Positions 18,176-27,432 are shown, counted from the stretch's first letter. The stretch is DNA of 64,000 nt from Pseudobdellovibrionaceae bacterium (GCA_023898385.1 CP060220.1:1550001-1614000), one strand, 5' to 3'. Made by a program: numbers and translations. The notes: generated by a model from the sequence alone, not told the origin.

Positions 18176-19456
18176 TCAGTCAGAAACTAGCTTTGTGGCC
18201 TCGGCAGCCATTTTATCCACATCGAAATCTTCTTCGAGCGCGTTGCCGGCGTCGTCTAATGGTTCTTCGGCAAGGCCGGCCACCTCTGACAGCATCTTGT
18301 CAGTATCGATTGCTGGCGCTGCAACTTTCTCTTCCATCGCTGGAGCTTTTGCTGTGACTGCCCCTTCGATCTCTTCCATCACGGCCCGAGTCAATGCTTC
18401 CGTATCGTCATCATCTTCAGATGTAAATTCCGCCAAAATATCATCTTGAACCGCATCGTCATCATCTGAAGCTCTGCCGTCTTGATCTTTACCGCCAGCG
18501 TCTCCAGAGATTTTTTCGTCCCCTTCCATGATCGCGCGTAGCAAGTCGGCAGGATCACCTTCGTCAGAAAGATCTTCATCATCATCTCCGGCCCCAGACA
18601 CGGCCTGCTGAAACTCACTGACAAGTTGATCATCGTCGGCGGAAGGAGCTGCCTCCTCATCGTCATCATCAGTATCAACTTCATCCACACCATCGATGGA
18701 TTGATCGGCTTCTGCAATAGCACTGGCAAAAAGATCATCCACTTCATCTTGCGCCAATGATGCTGGCTGCGGTTTTTCTGCAACGATATCGTCTTCTGCC
18801 TCGTCCACCACCTCTGAATCTGGCTCAGCTGTTCGAGGTGGTGCGGGTTTTTCGCCCGATCCCGCGCCAAGATTTTCAAGCTCTGCTTTCAGTCGGGCGT
18901 TTTCTTCTTTGTACCTAGACAGGTCAGCGATGTCGTCTTCGATGATTTCATATTCGAGCAGCTTAGATTCTAGATCATGCAGCTTTGTCATTAAAACTGT
19001 GCGTTCTTCGGCGACTTTTTTGTCGACACTGTCGTGAAGGGATTTAATTTCTTCGTCGCGCTTTTTTAGTTCGGCTTTAAGTTCTGTGACCTGTTTTTGG
19101 GCTTCAGCTACCTGTTCGGCCGTGAGTCCAGAGGACGCTGCCGCAGGAGCCACACCCTCGCCGGCATCAGCTGCCGCCACCGAGCCCTCGGCCTGAGACT
19201 GTGCAGCCACCGCGTCGCCGGCTTGGGCTTCAGGCGCCGCCATGGTTGGCCTTTGCTTAGTTTGCGAAAGGACTTTTCTGAGCGTCTGTTCGAGTTCAAT
19301 CAACCCAGCTCGTGTGTTTAAATCAGGTTCGTCACTGGATTTAAAATACCGCTGAAAAATGTAGTAGGCGGCAACTAGCAACAAGCCAATGACAGAAACC
19401 AGTATGGCTGTCTCATGCGAGCTATCTATAAAATGAACGACCTGACCCGTATCCAT
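18176..19456 (-). CDS. Membrane-anchored coiled-coil protein with very acidic tail
   Basis: Residues ~17-38 (TAILVSVIGLLLVAAYYIFQ) form a single transmembrane segment near the N-terminus. An Ala-rich linker and a coiled coil follow (residues ~115-195: AEAQKQVTELKAELKKRDEE, ARLKAELENL). The last 220 residues are dominated by Asp and Glu (VDTDDDDEEAA, EDDDDTEALTRAVMEEIEGA). No enzymatic motif is present. The architecture suggests a cytoplasmic scaffold tethered to the inner membrane. Its function is unknown. The long acidic region is repetitive in composition but not an exact repeat. Confidence 0.6.
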   Translation of the reverse strand: MDTGQVVHFIDSSHETAILVSVIGLLLVAAYYIFQRYFKSSDEPDLNTRAGLIELEQTLRKVLSQTKQRPTMAAPEAQAGDAVAAQSQAEGSVAAADAGEGVAPAAASSGLTAEQVAEAQKQVTELKAELKKRDEEIKSLHDSVDKKVAEERTVLMTKLHDLESKLLEYEIIEDDIADLSRYKEENARLKAELENLGAGSGEKPAPPRTAEPDSEVVDEAEDDIVAEKPQPASLAQDEVDDLFASAIAEADQSIDGVDEVDTDDDDEEAAPSADDDQLVSEFQQAVSGAGDDDEDLSDEGDPADLLRAIMEGDEKISGDAGGKDQDGRASDDDDAVQDDILAEFTSEDDDDTEALTRAVMEEIEGAVTAKAPAMEEKVAAPAIDTDKMLSEVAGLAEEPLDDAGNALEEDFDVDKMAAEATKLVSD

Positions 19457-19594
19457 CCTTTTTATTGTCGGCTAGCCCAGCAAAAAAGGTCAAGAAATCC
19501 ATAGCCTTACAAAGAACCCTGGCCTTCCGCCTAGCCAATGCTTTAGACCTGTGTTATCGCTCAGTGCACTAATAGCTCAACCGGGGAGCCGTTT

Positions 19595-20959
19595 ATGTCA
19601 GACACATGGGATTTACTCATTAAGGGCGGAACTTGCGTGATGCGCGGTCCAAACGGCCACTGGCAAGAGGTTGAGATCGATGTGGCCATTCTTAACAGGC
19701 AAATTGTAGCCCTCGGGCATCTCGATGAGAAAAAATCGCAAAAAGTTATGCCAGCCAAAGGGCTACATGTATTACCTGGCCTTATTGACACTCAAGTTCA
19801 CTTTCGAGAGCCCGGCCTTGAACACAAAGAAACACTCTCGTCAGGGTCAGCCGGCGCTGTCAAAGGCGGTATCACCGGTGTTTTTGAAATGCCCAACACC
19901 AATCCGTCTACAACATCGGCCATCGCCATACATGATAAACTAACTCGGGCCAACGGCCACATGTGGTGCCATCACGCATTTTATGTGGGGGCAACGGCTG
20001 AAAATGCAGAACAACTTGGTGGCCTCGAAAAATTACCTGGCGTTTGCGGTGTGAAAATATTTATGGGAAGCTCCACTGGCACACTGCTTATGGCAGACGA
20101 GGTTCACCTTAAAAGAGTACTCTCAAATGGACGCCGGCGCGTGGCCGTTCATTGTGAAGACGAAGAACGCCTTAAGGAGCGCCGCCATCTCGTTGATGAA
20201 AACCCTGGTCAAGTGGCCCTGCACCCCGTTTGGCGAGATGAAGAAACAGCCCTTCTCGCCACTCAAAAGATCACCCGACTCTCTCAAGAAACCGAGCGAC
20301 CCGTTCATGTATTGCACGTCACTACAAAACAAGAAATGCAGTATCTCAAACAGCTAAAGCCATCGCTGCCCCATCTTTCTGTTGAATGCACGCCCCAACA
20401 TTTAACCCTTGCCGCTCCAGAATGCTATGAAACTCTTGGAACTTATGCGCAAATGAATCCGCCCATTCGAGACAAATACCACCAAGAGGCCATTTGGCAG
20501 GCGTTGAATGATGGTACGGTGGATATTCTTGGCTCTGACCACGCGCCACACACCAAAGAAGAAAAACAAAAGCCCTATCCTCTGAGCCCCTCAGGAATGC
20601 CTGGCGTGCAGACCACGCTTCCACTCATGCTCGACCACATTCATCACGGGCGATTAACACTTTTCCGGCTTTTAGAGTTGATGGTGGAAAACCCTGTTCG
20701 ACTGTTTGGAATAAAAGATCGAGGCGCCATTGCCGTCGGTAAGTGCGCCGACCTCACTATCGTTGATTTAAAAGCACAACGAGAAATCACCAACCAATGG
20801 ATGGAGACCCGAAGTGGTTGGACTCCCTTTGCCGGAATGAAAGTACACGGATGGCCCATTGCTACCATAATCGATGGCCAGATTGTTATGCGAGATGATC
20901 AGATTTTAGGAAAACCGCTTGGACAGCCCTATGAGTTCACCGAGACTGAGCGGTCTTGA
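19595..20959 (+). CDS. pyrC: Dihydroorotase (class I, AllB/PyrC-like amidohydrolase)
   Basis: A GGGGAG site lies six bases before the ATG. The cyclic amidohydrolase signatures are clear: GLIDTQVHFREPGLEHKE near residue 65 (metal-binding HxH region), EMPNTNPST near residue 98, and the second signature GSDHAPHTKEEK near residue 312. The length of 454 residues fits class I dihydroorotase, which interconverts carbamoyl-aspartate and dihydroorotate in pyrimidine synthesis. The allantoinase relative is the main alternative; no purine-degradation genes are nearby to support it. It runs convergently into the next gene with 23 bases of overlap. Confidence 0.85.
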   Translation: MSDTWDLLIKGGTCVMRGPNGHWQEVEIDVAILNRQIVALGHLDEKKSQKVMPAKGLHVLPGLIDTQVHFREPGLEHKETLSSGSAGAVKGGITGVFEMPNTNPSTTSAIAIHDKLTRANGHMWCHHAFYVGATAENAEQLGGLEKLPGVCGVKIFMGSSTGTLLMADEVHLKRVLSNGRRRVAVHCEDEERLKERRHLVDENPGQVALHPVWRDEETALLATQKITRLSQETERPVHVLHVTTKQEMQYLKQLKPSLPHLSVECTPQHLTLAAPECYETLGTYAQMNPPIRDKYHQEAIWQALNDGTVDILGSDHAPHTKEEKQKPYPLSPSGMPGVQTTLPLMLDHIHHGRLTLFRLLELMVENPVRLFGIKDRGAIAVGKCADLTIVDLKAQREITNQWMETRSGWTPFAGMKVHGWPIATIIDGQIVMRDDQILGKPLGQPYEFTETERS

Positions 20960-21401
20960 TCGGGTCACAACCTCGGCGCAGTGTGGCCTCGGCCTGACCT
21001 TCAAGGCCCTCGGCTTGAAGCAAATACATATGGTTGCAACTTAGGCCTTGAATGTTTTCAAGTTCAACTGCAAAGCCCCCGCGCTCACACAAGGCCTCAC
21101 CAGAGGCCACGACTTGGCCGTCTGTATCTAAAAGGTGCCAATCGATAAACTGATTGTAATTCGAACGCGCACACCAACCAGCAACCACAGCATCGTTACC
21201 TTGTTCTGGCAAAGACATTTCTGATTGTACAAAGAGAACTTTTTGCTCGCTCCATTGGTCAACAAGGCGAACTTCTGTGGAAGCAGCCTCACCTGGCAAA
21301 GATGCCACATCCGCCTGCCCACAATTTTGAAATTGGGTCAAGGCCAATGTCAATGATGCAATGATCACGGACACTCGCATTTGACGGCTGAGCTTAATCA
21401 C
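20937..21401 (-). CDS. Lipoprotein with FQNCG lipobox
   Basis: An AGGAG site precedes the ATG. The signal sequence MRVSVIIASLTLALTQFQNC ends with the lipobox cysteine; FQNCG-type lipoboxes with glutamine and asparagine before Cys are, from memory, frequent in Bdellovibrio-like bacteria. The mature 125 residues are beta-rich with four cysteines that could form two disulfides (GWCARSN, GEALCERGG, GLSCNHM, RRGCDP). No family was recognised. It overlaps the 3' end of pyrC on the opposite strand. Confidence 0.65.
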   Translation of the reverse strand: MIKLSRQMRVSVIIASLTLALTQFQNCGQADVASLPGEAASTEVRLVDQWSEQKVLFVQSEMSLPEQGNDAVVAGWCARSNYNQFIDWHLLDTDGQVVASGEALCERGGFAVELENIQGLSCNHMYLLQAEGLEGQAEATLRRGCDPIKTAQSR

Positions 21402-21432
21402 ATTCTACTCCTGCTTGTAGTATTCAAAAAAA

Positions 21433-21573
21433 TTATCGGTCGCGATGCGTATTCTTATGCTGCGGCCAATTCTTCTTCAGAACACGGACAAACTGAGCCT
21501 GTTTGTTGTTGAGGCTCATAAGCATAATTCCTACGCCTACAGAACCTACTAAAATTGCACTTATTAACTCCAT
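21433..21573 (-). CDS. Possible 46-residue membrane peptide
   Basis: A short frame starts at the ATG at 21573 and ends at 21433. It encodes a hydrophobic N-terminal helix (MELISAILVGSVGVGIMLMS) and a basic C-terminal tail (VRVLKKNWPQHKNTHRD). An AAGGGG site is present but very close to the ATG. The one-helix layout with positive-inside tail is typical of small inner-membrane proteins. It sits in an otherwise empty gap and points the same way as the genes on both sides. There is no homology evidence. Confidence 0.4.
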   Translation of the reverse strand: MELISAILVGSVGVGIMLMSLNNKQAQFVRVLKKNWPQHKNTHRDR

Positions 21574-21737
21574 GCCCCTTAGTATACGCCCGCCAAAAGC
21601 AAACCAACGTAGTCTTTCTAGACCGCGTCTCAGCTTGAGACAGAGATTCTCAACTTTTTATCGGCATTTATTGTGGTCGTTCTCACTGTTGCGGCTGGCA
21701 ACATTCGCGGCGCGGCAGTTTTCAATAGGAATACTAT

Positions 21738-22823
21738 TTATAGGTACGACTCCACTCGCGGAGTCCAGCGCGGCAATGTGGCTGGGGCACCCGTCACCGT
21801 TAAAACTCGATCATGCCACTGGGCTAAGCGCAACAGGTGAGGGAGAATATCATCGAACGCCTGAAAACCATTGGCCTCTTTGTCGAGCGACAATTGAGCC
21901 TGTTGATTGAAATCATCCAACACCCTTTGTCCCTCCTCAACCAGCGCCAATTGTTTCAAGCTCATTGCAGCACCGCTAGTATCTGTATGACCCACTGGGG
22001 GGCGAGCTAACTCCAATCGTAAATCCATGGGCAACGGCTTTATCGAAATCGTCGGAGCCTGGGTACGACCGCGCTGTTTTGCCAATTGAACACGATCCAT
22101 ACTTAGCATGATCGAAGTGAAGGAGTTTCCAAAGCGATGCCTTAAATTTTCTATAAAACGATCATCGCTCAGAATGTTGGGCCGATCATTTAGGCCCGTT
22201 TCATTGTTCCGTGTGGCCTCCGCCCGCAAAGCCGTACGTGATTGAACAAGCTTCGCATAGAGACTGCTACGATGGACCTGACCAAACACTAAAACTTCAT
22301 CGTGATACCGGCCCAAAGCTATAACCACTGGCCAAAGCGCATTGTAATACTCAGTTTCACCTGCGGTCGAAGACGTTAGTCCCTCCACCACTTGGTTGTA
22401 TCGGTGGATTAAATGTTGTCCTCGTCTAATGAAGTTTAATTCGTCGTTTGTGAGTGGTCCTTCGTCAGCTCCTCGAGCCGCTATACCCATACGGACTGTC
22501 TTCAACAAGTCGATGTCTGCGAAAACGATATCATCAACGGGCATTATTTGACGGCTCGGAAAACTCAAGGTGGCCTGCAACCCAGCCAAGTGCCCCAATT
22601 GATCTAGTAAATCCATAGCTACCAGGTTTCGATTTATTATTTTTGGAGTCGCCAACACGGACCGACATTCATTGAGCAGATTTGCAGGATCCGCCTGGGC
22701 CGGCCCCAGATAGGGAGGATTTGCCAACGCCCCCTGCCCAAACATTAATGACAACACAAGACCTAACGCAGAAAACACGTTGATACAAAATCTCACTTTG
22801 CGGGTCTTTAGGGTCAAATACAT
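21738..22823 (-). CDS. Exported protein of unknown function
   Basis: A GGAGGC site six bases before the ATG at 22823 supports that start. The signal peptide spans residues ~10-35 (INVFSALGLVLSLMFGQGALA). The mature ~325 residues are largely helical with conserved-looking HRYNQVVEGL and GRYHDEVLVFGQVH stretches and only one cysteine. No domain was recognised. It stands alone before the left copy of the 436-bp repeat, with 140 bases between. Confidence 0.6.
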   Translation of the reverse strand: MYLTLKTRKVRFCINVFSALGLVLSLMFGQGALANPPYLGPAQADPANLLNECRSVLATPKIINRNLVAMDLLDQLGHLAGLQATLSFPSRQIMPVDDIVFADIDLLKTVRMGIAARGADEGPLTNDELNFIRRGQHLIHRYNQVVEGLTSSTAGETEYYNALWPVVIALGRYHDEVLVFGQVHRSSLYAKLVQSRTALRAEATRNNETGLNDRPNILSDDRFIENLRHRFGNSFTSIMLSMDRVQLAKQRGRTQAPTISIKPLPMDLRLELARPPVGHTDTSGAAMSLKQLALVEEGQRVLDDFNQQAQLSLDKEANGFQAFDDILPHLLRLAQWHDRVLTVTGAPATLPRWTPRVESYL

Positions 22824-22966
22824 TTCTTCGCCTCCACAGCCAAAACTGAGCAAAATCAATGCCGTACAAGCTATAATACAAAACGTCCCCAGCCCACCCG
22901 AGGCAGGTCAGAGAGCTGAAAATTGTCATTTTTTTAGAAATTTACTCGCTGAAATTGCCAAACCCT

Positions 22967-23402
22967 AGGTGGCCATGAGCTACTTCGGCCCGACTTATCT
23001 GATGCGGGACTTAACACTTTTGCTCTTGGTTTATCATAGCAGATCTCAACTCTGCTGGCGGGAGCGTTCAGCTAGGGACTTCTGGGACACGGCATGTGAA
23101 GCTGTACAGCTGCAGCATGTGGCCGTCCTTCGTTTTAGACCCTAGTGCTCGTTAATATACCTCTCATGTCCTTGAAATCTACCGCTGGCCCCGAGGCTCG
23201 CCGACTCTCGTGCTGGAGTGGGCACTTTCTCCTTTCTTAATTCAGCACCGCTTTATTTCACTGTTTCCCGAAGGCACCTTAGCATGTTGTGTGCTATTAG
23301 ATTGACTGCCAAAACTGGGGTTGAACAGAAAAAAGGCCTGAATTAGAGCCTCAAAGAATCTCTTTGTTTGAAACGCAGGTCGAGCGAGTAAATTTCTAGC
23401 TA
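22967..23402. repeat. 436-bp direct repeat, left copy
   Basis: This segment recurs at 26931-27366 in the same orientation and with identical length. I count about 21 substitutions and no indels, roughly 95% identity. Its right edge coincides with the stop codon (TAG at 23400-23402, minus strand) of the ATPase gene. A 57-codon frame (ATG at 22975, beginning MSYFGPTYLMRDLTLLL) is open in both copies, but its coding status is unproven. No terminal inverted repeats or target duplications were seen. The two copies bracket a toxin-immunity cassette. Confidence 0.9.
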
Positions 23403-24557
23403 AGAAAAAAAGATTTCGTCGATTCCCTGTTGCCAGTGAAGACAGCGAACACCATCGACTTCTCGGGCGGTTGGGTCATTTGACAACAAGTAAGCCACTT
23501 CAGATTTGAATTCTTTAGAAATCCGAAAATAAGATTCGACCTTTTCACGATCAAACTTTGAGAAAGATTTGATTTCTACCAGGACTTTTTTGCCCCGAGG
23601 CTTTTCGATAATAAGATCCACTTCAACATCATTACTTGTGCGATAGTAGGAGAACTGCCAGCGTTTATTTAATGCCTTTGCGCTCTTAACAAACTCGTTG
23701 ACAACAAAAGTTTCAAATAAATCGCCGTACTCGAAGGTGGACGCAATGAGTGACTCTCCAGCCAACTGGTTCAAGGCTCGGATAACGCCCGTATCGAAAA
23801 AATAGAACTTCGACTTAAGCGTTTGTCGTTTTCTGATTGAGGTATCGAAGGGCTCCAAGTAAAAGCCCATCAGCGTATCTACAAGTATTTCGAAATGCCG
23901 CTGAGACTGCTTGCTGGAAACACCGGAATCTCTTTCAATCTTTGAATGATTGATAATTTTGCCATTACTCTGCGCTGCTGCCACTAAAAACCGGCGAAAT
24001 GGATCAAGGTTTCGAACTAATTGCTCAGCAGCAATTTCTTCTTTCAAGTATGTGTTCACGTAGCTGTACAGGAAGTCGGTTTTTTCCTCACGATTCCAAT
24101 TGCTATCCCATATTGTAGGTAACAGGCCAAACTCAAGTGCCTTCTGTAATTCGAATTGATCTCCAAGTTCAATTGACGAAAAAGGATAGAGATGTTTTTC
24201 AACCGCTCGTCCGGCCAACAAATTGGCCCCGCCCCTTTTTAGCTTTCGTGCGCTTGATCCAGTGAGTGCGAACTTGATTTTGTGTTCCTCTATGGCTTTG
24301 TGTACCAGGTCCAACAACTGCGGTTGCTTTTGAACCTCATCGATGACAATCCATGGGCTTCTTTTGCCCTTCCACAACTCGAGAATTTCGTTGGGATTTT
24401 GGGCAATACGAAACTCAAGTCCTGGATCCAAAAGATCAATCCAAAGCGGGTCCTTTCCTGCAAAATGCTGCCTAAGGAGAGTAGACTTACCGCTGCCACG
24501 CGGGCCGAAAAGAAAAAAGCTTTGTGATTCTGGTAACTTAATGGATCTCTGTATCAT
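23400..24557 (-). CDS. AAA-family ATPase with C-terminal DUF4143/nuclease-fold domain
   Basis: The N-terminus carries a Walker A motif GPRGSGKSTLL near residue 19 and a Walker B motif WIVIDEVQKQP near residue 68, followed by the sensor-like FALTGSSARKLKRGG. The C-terminal part has VEVDLIIEKPRGKKVLVEIKS near residue 305, the PD-(D/E)xK-like core usual in DUF4143 ATPases. The length of 385 residues is normal. Genes of this family are widespread, often multi-copy and linked to mobile or toxin-related regions; their job is poorly defined. It is divergent from the toxin-like gene with 231 bases between, and its stop codon abuts the direct repeat. Confidence 0.85.
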   Translation of the reverse strand: MIQRSIKLPESQSFFLFGPRGSGKSTLLRQHFAGKDPLWIDLLDPGLEFRIAQNPNEILELWKGKRSPWIVIDEVQKQPQLLDLVHKAIEEHKIKFALTGSSARKLKRGGANLLAGRAVEKHLYPFSSIELGDQFELQKALEFGLLPTIWDSNWNREEKTDFLYSYVNTYLKEEIAAEQLVRNLDPFRRFLVAAAQSNGKIINHSKIERDSGVSSKQSQRHFEILVDTLMGFYLEPFDTSIRKRQTLKSKFYFFDTGVIRALNQLAGESLIASTFEYGDLFETFVVNEFVKSAKALNKRWQFSYYRTSNDVEVDLIIEKPRGKKVLVEIKSFSKFDREKVESYFRISKEFKSEVAYLLSNDPTAREVDGVRCLHWQQGIDEIFFS

Positions 24558-24788
24558 ATGTCTAAAATACTATGCAAAATAGACATAAATGTCAAGATTT
24601 TGCGTTAGGGTGAAAATAACCTAGCCCAGTCGGTGGTTCTGAAAAGAGTACTTTGTTTGTCTAGAACTCGCCAGATAACCCAGAGCATTCAATATGACCA
24701 ATGCATTTGCCTTTTGCTTTGCGAATAGGTTGACTGAACAATCTGAAACGTTGTTGACGCGTCGAGGGCAGAACCATACTGTTTGTTA

Positions 24789-26300
24789 ATGACCAGACTA
24801 TTTTTGTTGTCGTTTGCTGCGCTATTGTCTATCGGTTGCCAATCTTTGGAGTTAGAAAAAGTACCCACATCGCGATCGCTTGAGGTCTTGACCAACCAAA
24901 CCACAAACACCATTGAGATAAAGCCTTTCCGTAAAGAAAAAGTAAAAGAATTGTTGCGAGACTTCAAGGTCACTCTGGCGAATAAGAAAAAACTGAGTCG
25001 AGAAGATTGGAGTGTTCACGATAGGCTATTAAGTGCCTATATTTCAATGAAGTACACTGGCCGAGCGAGCGTATTAGCAATTCCGCCAAAAAGTCGAGTG
25101 GTTTTGTATGCAGACTCGTATTGCCTCAACCCAACAAAAGGTGTCCCCACAGAAAATGAACATTATTTCTTCTCAAAGAAACAAGTTGTTCCGTTTCAAA
25201 AGGATTTGCTTAATTATTCAAGGTCGAATCCAGGGGACTGGGAAACGGTACAAGAAATAATATGGAATCTTCACAATGGTGTAAGATGGGAAAGCCTACC
25301 AGAAAAACATAAGAATATTCTAAAGGGAATTGATCCAAGGGCTCCAATTATACTCCCGTCTAAGATTAAGGATTTGATCGGTGAAAACCTGGGCCTCTCC
25401 AAGGTTGAAGACCTTGTGCCAGAGGAGTTTTATGATTTTGAAGAATTTGCTTCAAGACTGAAGCGTCCTTCAGGCAATAAATCCGCTTTGAAAAGCGAAC
25501 CTTTTTCAGTGGCTGATTCATCGATATTTAGCTCATCAACAAGTGATGGGTTCGAGAGCCAAAGGATTACTTTTTTTAACCCGACCTCAGAAACTGTCGA
25601 AATTGATACCACAGACTATGTCCTTGCCCCAGTGAGGAAGGAATATCAGTATGTAGGGTTTTATCACTCTGTGCCCTATGACAATAAGCTGTTTAAAGAA
25701 CTTGAGGAGGCTCTTTTTACAGAGATGTTGCGAGTTGGTTTGGGAACAACGCCGGTTATCGGTGACCTCATTGACCTCTATGAGGCCATGGCAAGTAAAG
25801 ATTTCTTTACCGGGCGAAAGCTGACAGCAGAAGAGCGGCTTCTGTCGACCTGGGGGCTTCTAGTTGGCAGTGGACAACTATACCGTTCTGCTAAGAAGGG
25901 ACTTTCCGCGCCTGGTTACTATGTGCGCGAGATGAGTAAGCGCTATAAGGTGCCAGCAGATCCCGAGCAGGCACGGGCGCTTAAAGAGTTGGCGGATAAA
26001 CTACCTGGCAAGGTGCCAGACGATTGGCCGATGGTGCCTGGTAAAGTCAAAGTTAGACATGGCAATAAGAAATCGCAAGGGTTGGTTTTTCGAGATCCTG
26101 AAAATAGTAGTAATTCTGTACGTTTTATGCCGGGTGACCCGAATGCAAAGTATGCCCACCAGAGGCAACCATATGTGGTGGCACGCAAAGGCGGGAGGGC
26201 TATGGACAAGAATGGGAGGCAATTGGATAGTGCGGAAACTCCAGATGCACACATTCCACTCGGGGGCTTTGATTTCGATAAAGTGTGGGGTAAAAAGTAG
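24789..26300 (+). CDS. Lipoprotein polymorphic toxin with pre-toxin TG-like segment
   Basis: The ATG at 24789 gives a lipoprotein-type signal, MTRLFLLSFAALLSIGC. The long middle is not recognised. Residues ~317-372 (GLGTTPVIGDLIDLYEAM, KDFFTGRKLTAEERLLSTWG) match the pre-toxin TG domain that sits just before the toxic module in polymorphic toxins. The last ~85 residues form a compact basic module with VRFMPGDPNAKYAHQRQPYV and AHIPLGGFDFDKVWGKK; similar R-x-MPG and HIPL modules occur at the ends of Rhs- and Cdi-type toxins, where nuclease activity is suspected. The following gene overlaps its stop by one base, as toxin-immunity pairs often do. The signal peptide recalls the lipoprotein SitA toxins of myxobacteria. 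Toxicity is inferred. Confidence 0.75.
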   Translation: MTRLFLLSFAALLSIGCQSLELEKVPTSRSLEVLTNQTTNTIEIKPFRKEKVKELLRDFKVTLANKKKLSREDWSVHDRLLSAYISMKYTGRASVLAIPPKSRVVLYADSYCLNPTKGVPTENEHYFFSKKQVVPFQKDLLNYSRSNPGDWETVQEIIWNLHNGVRWESLPEKHKNILKGIDPRAPIILPSKIKDLIGENLGLSKVEDLVPEEFYDFEEFASRLKRPSGNKSALKSEPFSVADSSIFSSSTSDGFESQRITFFNPTSETVEIDTTDYVLAPVRKEYQYVGFYHSVPYDNKLFKELEEALFTEMLRVGLGTTPVIGDLIDLYEAMASKDFFTGRKLTAEERLLSTWGLLVGSGQLYRSAKKGLSAPGYYVREMSKRYKVPADPEQARALKELADKLPGKVPDDWPMVPGKVKVRHGNKKSQGLVFRDPENSSNSVRFMPGDPNAKYAHQRQPYVVARKGGRAMDKNGRQLDSAETPDAHIPLGGFDFDKVWGKK

Positions 26301-26833
26301 TGAGCCAATCGGAAGGAGAAAGGCTGTGCGTTCAAACTAGATTTGTAATGAGCGCTATTAAAGATTGCAGGGCTATCTTGGACGTGGAGTATCAAGAGCG
26401 AGTGTGGATACGTCAAGAGGGGCCGGAATGGGACACCTTTTACGAAAAATCCATATTCTTGGGTGAAACGCTGGATGTGCTTTTGCAGGAGCCGGAAATT
26501 GCATGGTTTTCTGAGCAGCAAATTCACCTTATGAAATACGTCAATTCTCTTCTGGATGAAACCGAGGTGGAATTTGCCGATGGTACATCCCGAGGGGGAT
26601 CTAACGATAGAGCACCTGACTGGTTGAAGTTACAAAAGGCAGCAAAAGATCTTATTCGCGCGCTCAGCCCGTACTTTTTAGATCGTAGGGTAGAAGAAAA
26701 CTTCAAGGTCTACGCCGACGGCCCCATCGACGTAAAACATTGGATGGACACGGCAAACAATCCCTTTTGCGGATTCAGTGCCGCCGAAAAAGCCTCCCTG
26801 ATGTCCACTTTTTCAAATGAGGCATCACTGTAA
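26300..26833 (+). CDS. Putative immunity protein for the adjacent toxin
   Basis: The GTG start at 26300 shares a base with the toxin stop codon (TAGTG), so translation is coupled. The product of 177 residues is acidic overall, has no signal peptide or transmembrane segment, and resembles no enzyme I recognise. Position, size, charge opposite to the basic toxin module, and coupling are all typical of cytoplasmic immunity proteins. The cytoplasmic location suggests that the toxin acts inside the cell. The assignment rests on context only. Confidence 0.6.
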   Translation: MSQSEGERLCVQTRFVMSAIKDCRAILDVEYQERVWIRQEGPEWDTFYEKSIFLGETLDVLLQEPEIAWFSEQQIHLMKYVNSLLDETEVEFADGTSRGGSNDRAPDWLKLQKAAKDLIRALSPYFLDRRVEENFKVYADGPIDVKHWMDTANNPFCGFSAAEKASLMSTFSNEASL

Positions 26834-26930
26834 ACGCCTTTCCAAACTAGAGCCGACTCAATTGTTATCAGACCTTGCTTTTTCTTTGCAATCAGCCAGT
26901 TCGCCGCTAGCAGATTTTATTCCCGCTTTC

Positions 26931-27366
26931 AGGCGGCCATGAGCTACTTCGGCCCGACTTATCTGATGCGGGACTTAACACTTTTGCTCATGGTTTATCA
27001 TAGCAGATCTCAACTCTGCTGGCGGGAGCGTTCAGCTAGGGACTTCTGGGACACGGCATGCGAAGCTGTACAGATGCAGCATGTGGCCGTCCTTCGTTTT
27101 AAACCCTAGTGTTCGCTAATATACGTCTCATGCCCTTGAAATCTACCGCTGGCCCCGAGGCTCGCCGACTCTCGTGCTGGAGAGGGCACTTTCTCCTTTC
27201 TTAATTCAGCACCGCTTTATTTCACTGTCTCCCGCAAACACCATAGCATATTGTGTGCTATAAGATTGACTGCCAAAACTGGGGTTGAATAGAAAAAAGG
27301 CCAGAATTAGAGCCTCAAAGGATCTCTTTGTTTGAAACGCAGGTCGAGCGAGTAAATTTCTAGTTA
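26931..27366. repeat. 436-bp direct repeat, right copy
   Basis: This is the second copy of the repeat at 22967-23402, same orientation, offset exactly 3964 bases. The substitutions are scattered, with a small cluster near 27235-27250. The 57-codon frame remains open here, with mostly conservative or silent changes (Leu to Met twice, Arg to Lys). It ends 66 bases before the rsmB stop codon. Recombination between the copies would remove the whole cassette and leave one repeat. Confidence 0.9.
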
Positions 27367-27432
27367 TTTTTAGACGCCTTGAGCGCCCCCTCGATATCGA
27401 AGGACTCTAACCGAATAGATAGAGATAAATGA

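Noticed and set aside
18391..18879. 162-codon frame inside the acidic coiled-coil gene
   Set aside because: It is the shifted reading of an Asp/Glu-rich sequence on the same strand, giving Met/Lys/Leu-rich filler.
21503..21910. 135-codon plus-strand frame
   Set aside because: It lies over the end of a well-supported signal-peptide gene on the other strand, with Arg/Ser/Pro-rich filler composition.
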